This document shows, piece by piece, positions 58,881 through 64,000 of a stretch of DNA of 64,000 nt. The stretch covers positions 91,031 to 155,030 of the forward strand of contig NZ_BMWH01000018.1 in the NCBI RefSeq assembly GCF_014651135.1, in the 5' to 3' direction. Numbering within the stretch: position 1 is the stretch's first letter; each line of letters opens with the position of its first letter. Source of the DNA: Streptomyces echinoruber. GTDB taxonomy: Bacteria > Actinomycetota > Actinomycetes > Streptomycetales > Streptomycetaceae. The notes beneath the pieces were generated by a model. The model had not been told where the DNA came from, did not search any database, and saw only the letters and a program-made list of their open reading frames with translations. The translations under genes and the position numbers were made by a program.

Positions 58881-60695
58881 TCACACGTCCTCGGCGAGTT
58901 CCAGCCAGCGCAGCTCCAGTTCCTCGCGCCGGCCCGCCAGTTCCCGCAGCTCGGCGTCGAGTTCGGCCACCTTGGCGAAGTCGGTGGCGTGCTCGGCGAT
59001 CCGGGCGTGCAGCGCGGACTCCTGCTCCGCGATCCGGTCCAACTGCCGCTCGATCTTCTGCAGTTCCTTCTTGGCGGCGCGCTGGTCGGCGGCGCTCTTC
59101 TCGGGCTTGCCGGCCGCGGGCCGCGGTGCGGCCGCCGGTGCGGAGGCGGCGGCCCGCTGCTCCATCCGCTGCCGCCGCTCCAGATACTCGTCGATGCCGC
59201 GGGGCAGCATGCGCAGGGTGCCGTCGCCGAGCAGGGCGTAGACGCGGTCGGTGGTGCGCTCGATGAAGAACCGGTCGTGGGAGATGACGATCATCGAGCC
59301 GGGCCAGCCGTCGAGGAGGTCCTCCAACTGGGTGAGGGTCTCGATGTCGAGGTCGTTGGTGGGCTCGTCGAGGAAGAGCACGTTGGGCTCGTCCATCAGC
59401 AGCCGCAGCAGTTGCAGCCGGCGCCGCTCGCCGCCGGAGAGGTCGCCGACGGGCGTCCACTGCTTGTCCTTGTCGAAGCCGAACGTCTCGCAGAGCTGAC
59501 TGGCGGTCATCTCCCGGCCCTTGCCGAGGTCGACGCGCTCGCGCACCCGCTGGACGGCCTCCAGGACACGCCATGCGGGGTCGAGTTCGGCGACCTCCTG
59601 GGAGAGGTAGGCCAGTTTCACTGTCCGGCCGACGCGGATGCGGCCGCCCGCGGGCTGCTTCTCGCCGTCACTGGCGGCGGCGTCGGCGAGGGCGCGCAGC
59701 AGGGACGTCTTGCCGGCGCCGTTGACGCCGACGAGGCCGATGCGGTCGCCGGGGCCGAGCTGCCAGGTGACGTGCTCCAGCAGCACCTTGGGGCCGGCCT
59801 GGACGGTGACGTCCTCCAGGTCGAAGACCGTCTTGCCGAGCCGGGACGAGGCGAACCGCATCAGCTCGCCGCTGTCGCGCGGCGGCGGCACGTCCTTGAT
59901 GAGCTCGTTGGCGGCCTCGACGCGGAAGCGGGGCTTGGAGGTGCGGGCGGGGGCGCCGCGGCGCAGCCACGCCAGCTCCTTGCGGATCAGGTTCTGCCGC
60001 TTGGCCTCCTCGGAGGCGGCGATGCGCTCGCGTTCGGCGCGGGCGAAGACGTAGTCGGAGTAGCCGCCCTCGTACTCGTGCACCACGCCGCGCTGCACGT
60101 CCCACATGCGCGTGCACACCTGGTCCAGGAACCACCGGTCGTGCGTCACGCACACCAGGGCCGAGCGGCGGCTCTGCAGGTGCCGGGCGAGCCAGGCGAT
60201 GCCCTCGACGTCGAGGTGGTTGGTGGGCTCGTCCAGGACGATCAGGTCCTGCTCGGCGATGAGCAGCTTGGCGAGCGCGATGCGGCGCCGCTCGCCGCCG
60301 GAGAGCGGTCCGATCACGGTGTCCAGGCCCTTGGGGAAGCCCGGCAGGTCCAGCCCGCCGAACAGCCCGGTCAGCACGTCCCGAATGCGGGCGTCGCCCG
60401 CCCACTCGTGGTCGGCCATGTCGCCGACGACCTCGTGCCGCACGGTCGCCTCGGGGTCGAGGGAGTCGTGCTGGGTGAGCACGCCCAGCCGCAGCCCGCC
60501 GGCGTGCGTGACCCGGCCGGCGTCGGCCTCCTCCAGCTTCGCCAGCATCCGGATCAGGGTCGTCTTGCCGTCACCGTTGCGCCCGACGACGCCGATCCGG
60601 TCCCCCTCGGACACGCCGAGCGACACGCCGTCCAGCAGGGTGCGGGTGCCGTACACCTTGCTGACGTTCTCGACATTGACCAGGTTGACGGCCAT
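58881..60695 (-). CDS. ABC-F family ATPase (Uup/TlrC-like)
   Basis: Soluble tandem-ATPase of the ABC-F group, which acts on ribosomes, for example in translation-factor or antibiotic-protection roles. The product is 604 aa. Two ABC domains each have Walker A (GRNGDGKTT and GVNGAGKTS), signature LSGGERRR, and Walker B (LIVLDEPTNHLD and VLFLDEPTNDLD). A charged linker lies between them (ERIAASEEAKRQNLIRKELA). The C-terminal coiled coil (AAKKELQKIERQLDRIAEQE) marks the Uup subgroup. ATG 60695 is chosen since MAVNLVNVENVSKVYG begins the domain. No membrane partner is encoded nearby. Confidence 0.95.
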   Translation of the reverse strand: MAVNLVNVENVSKVYGTRTLLDGVSLGVSEGDRIGVVGRNGDGKTTLIRMLAKLEEADAGRVTHAGGLRLGVLTQHDSLDPEATVRHEVVGDMADHEWAGDARIRDVLTGLFGGLDLPGFPKGLDTVIGPLSGGERRRIALAKLLIAEQDLIVLDEPTNHLDVEGIAWLARHLQSRRSALVCVTHDRWFLDQVCTRMWDVQRGVVHEYEGGYSDYVFARAERERIAASEEAKRQNLIRKELAWLRRGAPARTSKPRFRVEAANELIKDVPPPRDSGELMRFASSRLGKTVFDLEDVTVQAGPKVLLEHVTWQLGPGDRIGLVGVNGAGKTSLLRALADAAASDGEKQPAGGRIRVGRTVKLAYLSQEVAELDPAWRVLEAVQRVRERVDLGKGREMTASQLCETFGFDKDKQWTPVGDLSGGERRRLQLLRLLMDEPNVLFLDEPTNDLDIETLTQLEDLLDGWPGSMIVISHDRFFIERTTDRVYALLGDGTLRMLPRGIDEYLERRQRMEQRAAASAPAAAPRPAAGKPEKSAADQRAAKKELQKIERQLDRIAEQESALHARIAEHATDFAKVAELDAELRELAGRREELELRWLELAEDV

Positions 60696-60752
60696 TTCTC
60701 TCCTGCGCGCGGGGATGGATCGGCCTTCCAGCGTAGGGCCTGCCCGAAGAGG

Positions 60753-60826
60753 CCCGGTTCCGGTTCCAGTTCCGGTTCCGGTTCCGCGTCCTCGGACCAC
60801 TGTCAGACCACCGTCAGACCACCGTC
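60753..60826. repeat. Hexamer and 11-bp repeats across the ispE stop codon
   Basis: GGTTCC-type hexamers recur about five times (60756-60786). Three 11-bp units then follow: GGACCACTGTC, AGACCACCGTC and AGACCACCGTC (60794-60826). The last copy is the ispE 3' coding end, and the stop (TCA, 60814-60816) sits at the junction with the copy before. Confidence 0.85.
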
Positions 60827-61707
60827 GCCCCCGGCACCGGCCCCGCCGCCACCCGCGCGGTGCGGCAGGTGCCCGACGCGCGCAGGGCCTTAGCCACCTC
60901 CCGCGCCGCCGCGGCGTCGCGGACGAGGAACGCCGTGGTGGGGCCCGAGCCGGAGACCAGGCCGGTGAGGGCGCCGGCGGCGCGGCCGGCCGCGAGGGTG
61001 TCGGCCAGTTCCGGGAAGAGGGACAGCGCGGCGGGCTGCAGGTCGTTGCAGACGGCGTCGGCGAGCGCGTCCGCGTCGCCCTTGGCGAGAGCGTCCAGGA
61101 GGTCCTGGGAGGCGACCGGCTCGGGGAGGGTGCGGCCCTCGGCCAGCCGGTCGAACTCCCGGAACACCGCCGGGGTGGACAGCCCGCGCTCGGCCACCGC
61201 GAACACCCAGTGGAAGGTGCCGCCGACCTCCAGGGCGGTCAGCCGCTCCCCGCGCCCGGTGCCCAGCGCCGCCCCGCCGACCAGCGCGAACGGCACGTCG
61301 CTGCCCAGCTCGGCGCAGATGTCGAGGAGTTCCTCGCGGTCGGCGCCCGTGCCCCACAGCGCGTCGCAGGCCAGCAGCGCGGCCGCGCCGTCCGCGCTGC
61401 CGCCCGCCATGCCGCCGGCGACCGGGATGTCCTTGGCGATGTGCAGGTGCACGGCCGCCTCGAGGCCGTGCCGCTCGGCGAGGGCGAGGGCGGCGCGGGC
61501 GGCGAGGTTGGTGCGGTCCAGGGGGACCTGGGCGGCGTCGGGGCCCGCGCACGTGACGCGCAGCTCGTCGGCCGGGGTGGCGGTGACCTCGTCGTACAGG
61601 CCGACCGCGAGGAAGACGTTGGCCAGGTCGTGGTAGCCGTCGGGGCGGGCGGCGCCCACCGCGAGCTGCACGTTGACCTTGGCGGGGACGCGAACGGTGA
61701 CGCTCAC
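60814..61707 (-). CDS. ispE: 4-diphosphocytidyl-2-C-methyl-D-erythritol kinase
   Basis: Fourth enzyme of the MEP isoprenoid pathway; phosphorylates the 2-OH of CDP-methylerythritol. The product is 297 aa of the GHMP family: VRVPAKVNVQLAVGAARPDG, the ATP loop IPVAGGMAGGSADGAAALLA, ELGSDVPFALVGGAALGTGR and the C-terminal LVSGSGPTTAFLV. GTG 61707 overlaps the ksgA stop (GTGA), so it is coupled to ksgA; the frame is open far upstream, but that part is ksgA antiphase. The order rpfB-ksgA-ispE-abcF is conserved in actinobacteria as I recall. Confidence 0.96.
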   Translation of the reverse strand: MSVTVRVPAKVNVQLAVGAARPDGYHDLANVFLAVGLYDEVTATPADELRVTCAGPDAAQVPLDRTNLAARAALALAERHGLEAAVHLHIAKDIPVAGGMAGGSADGAAALLACDALWGTGADREELLDICAELGSDVPFALVGGAALGTGRGERLTALEVGGTFHWVFAVAERGLSTPAVFREFDRLAEGRTLPEPVASQDLLDALAKGDADALADAVCNDLQPAALSLFPELADTLAAGRAAGALTGLVSGSGPTTAFLVRDAAAAREVAKALRASGTCRTARVAAGPVPGATVV

Positions 61708-62759
61708 TGCTGACCGGGCTCCTTGGAGTGGGCGGCGACGGCCGCCGCGCGCTCGGCGACGGCTTCGGGTCCGGCGGCTGCTTCGGGTCCGGCGGCTGCT
61801 TCGGGTCCGGCGGCGGCTGCCTGTTCGGCCTGCCCGGCCTGTTCGACTTGTCCGGCCTGCCCGGCGATCTTCCCGCGTGCGGCGGCGCGTTTGGGGTCCG
61901 CGGCGCTTCGCTGCTCGGCGATGCGCGCGAACTCCTCGACGGTGAGGGACTCGCCGCGCGCCTGCGGCGAGATGCCCGCGGTCAGCAGCGCGGCCTCCGC
62001 GGCCGCCGCCGACCCGGCCCAGCCGGCCAGCGCCGCCCGCAGCGTCTTGCGGCGCTGCGCGAACGCCGCGTCGACGACCGCGAACACCTCCTCCTTCGTC
62101 GCGGAGGTCCTGACCGGCTCCGGGCGGCGGGTGAGGGAGACCAGGCCGCTGTCGACGTTGGGCGCCGGCCAGAAGACGTTGCGGCCGATCGCGCCGGCCC
62201 GCCGGATCTCGGCGTACCAGTTCGCCTTCACGCTCGGCACGCCGTACACCTTCGAGCCGGGCGCCGCCGACAGGCGGTCGGCTACCTCCGCCTGGACCAT
62301 GACCAGGGCGCGCTCGATGCTCGGGAAGGTGTCGAGCATGTGCAGCAGCACGGGCACGGCGACGTTGTACGGCAGGTTCGCCACCAGTGCCGTCGGGGGC
62401 GGGCCCGGCAGCTCCGTCACGTGCAGCGCGTCGGAGTGGACCAGCGCGAAACGGCCGGCGCGGTCGGGCATGCGGGCGGCGATCGTCGCCGGCAGGGCCG
62501 CGGCCAGGACGTCGTCGATCTCCACCGCCGTGACGCGGTCGGCGACCTCCAGCAGGGCGAGGGTGAGCGAGCCGAGACCCGGGCCGACCTCCACGACGAC
62601 GTCGTCGGGGCGGACGTCGGCGGTGCGGACGATGCGGCGGACCGTGTTCGCGTCGATCACGAAGTTCTGGCCGCGCTGTTTCGTCGGGCGTACGCCGAGG
62701 GCCGCCGCCAGCTCGCGGACGTCGGCGGGCCCCAGGAGGGCGTCGGGGGTGCTGCTCAC
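61704..62759 (-). CDS. rsmA: 16S rRNA (adenine1518-N6/adenine1519-N6)-dimethyltransferase
   Basis: KsgA; dimethylates two adjacent adenines in helix 45 of 16S rRNA late in 30S assembly. The product is 351 aa from GTG 62759. The SAM motif is VVEVGPGLGSLTLALLEVAD and the catalytic motif is NLPYNVAVPVLLHML. VPSVKANWYAEIRR and FWPAPNVDSGLVSLTRR follow, and the C-terminal helical domain ends near EEFARIAEQR. An extra tail of about 60 residues rich in Ala, Gly, Pro and Glu (AAAGPEAAAGPEAAAGPEA) goes beyond the normal length. It is encoded by repeats at about 61757-61865. Confidence 0.96.
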   Translation of the reverse strand: MSSTPDALLGPADVRELAAALGVRPTKQRGQNFVIDANTVRRIVRTADVRPDDVVVEVGPGLGSLTLALLEVADRVTAVEIDDVLAAALPATIAARMPDRAGRFALVHSDALHVTELPGPPPTALVANLPYNVAVPVLLHMLDTFPSIERALVMVQAEVADRLSAAPGSKVYGVPSVKANWYAEIRRAGAIGRNVFWPAPNVDSGLVSLTRRPEPVRTSATKEEVFAVVDAAFAQRRKTLRAALAGWAGSAAAAEAALLTAGISPQARGESLTVEEFARIAEQRSAADPKRAAARGKIAGQAGQVEQAGQAEQAAAAGPEAAAGPEAAAGPEAVAERAAAVAAHSKEPGQQ

Positions 62760-62825
62760 GGGACAAGGGTACGGGGGCGGGCCGGGCGCGGTGGCCCAGG
62801 TCGGCCGGTGCGACGGGCGGCGGCC

Positions 62826-64000
62826 CTACGACCGCAGCCGCTCCCCGCAGTGCGGCCACGGCGCCGTCCCCCGCCGCACGTACAGCTTCTTCGCCCGGTA
62901 GGTCTGCTCCTCCGCCGGCGCGTCCTGGGGGCGCCCCGTGCCGCCGAGGGCGTGCCAGGTGATCAGGTCGAACTGGTAGAGGCCGCCGTAGGTGCCGGAG
63001 GAGTCGGCGGCGTGCGGCCGGCCGCCGGACTCGCAGGCGGCCAGGCCCCGCCAGTCGAGGTGGTCGGTGCCGGCGACGGAGCGGGGGTGCGGCCGGGTGC
63101 CGACCCGCACGACACGCGGGACGGGCTCGCGCACGACCTCGCTGCGCACGCGGTGCGGCTTCTGGCGGACGCCGTTGACGACGCGCAGGGCGTAGGTGAT
63201 CCGCCGGACGCCCACCCGCCCGGGCTGGTCGACGACCTCGGTGCCGGTGAGGAGGGAGGGGTCCTCGGTGCGCCGGACGGCGAAGGGGATCGGCTCCTCC
63301 GTGGTCTCCCTGCGACCGGTGACGCGCAGCACGGTGACGGTCTGCCCGTCGCGCGGGAAGCTGCCCGGCGGCACGGAGGTGGCGTCCTGGCCGCGCAGGG
63401 TGACGCCGGCCTCCTCGACGGCCTCGCGGACGGTGGCGGCGTTGGTGCGGACGGTGCGGGCGCGGCCGTCGGCCAGGACGGTCACCGTGCGTTCGGTGCG
63501 CACGTCGAGGGCGAGTCCGGCGCGTCCGATGGGCCGGGAGCGGGAGGCCGACAGGTACGCGCCCTCGGCGCGCACGCCGAGCTGCCGCAGCGCCTCGTCC
63601 ACGGTGCGGGCCGTGGTCCACACCTGGCGCCGTCGGCCGTCCAGGGTGAGCCGGACGGGGCGGCCGTGCCGTACGGCGATCTCGTCGCCGCTGCTCAGAC
63701 CGGTGCCGGGGGCGGGCGCGACCAGGTCGTGTGCGCCGACTCGCACGCCCTCCTCGGCCAGCAGCCCGGAGACGTCGTCGGCGAAGGTGTGCAGGGTGCG
63801 GGTGCGGCCGTCGACGTCGAGCTGGACGGCCTTGTCCTGGGCGACGAAGGCGGTGGTGCCGCCGGCCAGGAAGGCGACGACCAGCGCCTGCGGCAGCAGG
63901 CGGCGCATCCCGGCGTCGGCGCGCCCGGCGGTCCGGGCCCGGCGCCGGTGCGCGGCCCGCCGCCCCGCGCCGGAGCGCGCGCCGGACGCCCGCGCGCCCC
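62826..64000 (-). CDS. rpfB: Resuscitation-promoting factor RpfB (5' end cut by window edge)
   Basis: Membrane-tethered or secreted Rpf with cell-wall-lytic activity. Domains in order from ATG 63908: a hydrophobic segment (LPQALVVAFLAGGTTAFV), three DUF348 repeats (each with a VDGRTRTLHTFADDV-like start), a G5 domain (EEPIPFAVRRTEDPSLLTGT to PRVVRVGT), and the Rpf domain (LDWRGLAACESGGRPHAADS with catalytic Glu, GTYGGLYQFDLITWHALGG). The frame stays open and Arg-rich from 63909 to 64000, and homologues usually have a cytosolic basic tail before this helix, so I believe the true start lies outside the window. It leads the rpfB-rsmA-ispE cluster. Confidence 0.93.
   Translation of the reverse strand, partial: GARASGARSGAGRRAAHRRRARTAGRADAGMRRLLPQALVVAFLAGGTTAFVAQDKAVQLDVDGRTRTLHTFADDVSGLLAEEGVRVGAHDLVAPAPGTGLSSGDEIAVRHGRPVRLTLDGRRRQVWTTARTVDEALRQLGVRAEGAYLSASRSRPIGRAGLALDVRTERTVTVLADGRARTVRTNAATVREAVEEAGVTLRGQDATSVPPGSFPRDGQTVTVLRVTGRRETTEEPIPFAVRRTEDPSLLTGTEVVDQPGRVGVRRITYALRVVNGVRQKPHRVRSEVVREPVPRVVRVGTRPHPRSVAGTDHLDWRGLAACESGGRPHAADSSGTYGGLYQFDLITWHALGGTGRPQDAPAEEQTYRAKKLYVRRGTAPWPHCGERLRS

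Overview
The window reads as a core-chromosome segment of a Streptomyces. It has very high GC, GTG and TTG starts, and a gene order that I recall matching the S. coelicolor stretch from divIC-eno-rpfA to ispE-ksgA-rpfB (roughly SCO3095 to SCO3150; this comparison is from memory, not from a search). It holds 52 protein genes that I can support (the two end genes are cut by the window edges) and one tRNA-Gln. I see no insertion sequence, prophage, rRNA or CRISPR array.

Layout. 0-4.4 kb: cell division and glycolysis (divIC, eno), then two resuscitation-promoting lytic enzymes (rpfA behind a c-di-AMP riboswitch, and rpfC). 4.5-12.4 kb: mazG with a cytochrome P450, a SurA-like lipoprotein, a secreted DUF1906 glycosidase-like protein, a MurJ-type flippase and a secreted HNH nuclease. 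12.7-14.4 kb: a small antitoxin-like protein and a MerR/SDR pair with a textbook MerR operator. 14.4-25.3 kb: mfd, a MacB-like ABC exporter, an MFS exporter and a DivIVA-like coiled-coil protein. 25.5-30.8 kb: a four-gene cluster built from polymorphic-toxin and immunity domains (Imm35-like, deaminase, HNH/WHH nuclease and three kinds of SUKH). 31-33.5 kb: an orphan histidine kinase, an HTH/LAGLIDADG-like protein and tRNA-Gln(UUG). 33.6-39.2 kb: glmU-prs-rplY-pth housekeeping genes, a membrane protein and a sortase substrate. 39.3-47.9 kb: ppc, a fatty-acid desaturase with its TetR, Uma2, VOC, the divergent tam/tamR pair, a LuxR regulator and a GNAT. 48-53.6 kb: the gal operon (galT-galE-galK) divergent from a sodium/sugar symporter. 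53.7-64 kb: a LuxR protein with a degenerate receiver, two paralogous membrane-anchored beta-propeller proteins, an ABC-F protein, and ispE-ksgA-rpfB.

How the genes work together. Cell-wall biology recurs: three Rpf enzymes, MurJ, GlmU, a sortase substrate and the division protein DivIC. Central carbon flow is represented by eno, ppc, gal genes, prs and tam. Translation and RNA quality control are represented by rplY, pth, ksgA and tRNA-Gln.

The most unusual features are three. First, the deaminase/nuclease/SUKH cluster at 25.5-30.8 kb has effector-like and immunity-like domains fused in single proteins without visible secretion signals. It sits in a block that is C-rich on the + strand whichever way the genes point. 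Second, short tandem repeats repeatedly abut or straddle stop codons (eno, the SurA-like gene, the DUF1906 gene, an ABC permease, GNAT/galK, galE, a luxR and ispE). Third, two perfect DnaA boxes lie upstream of mfd.
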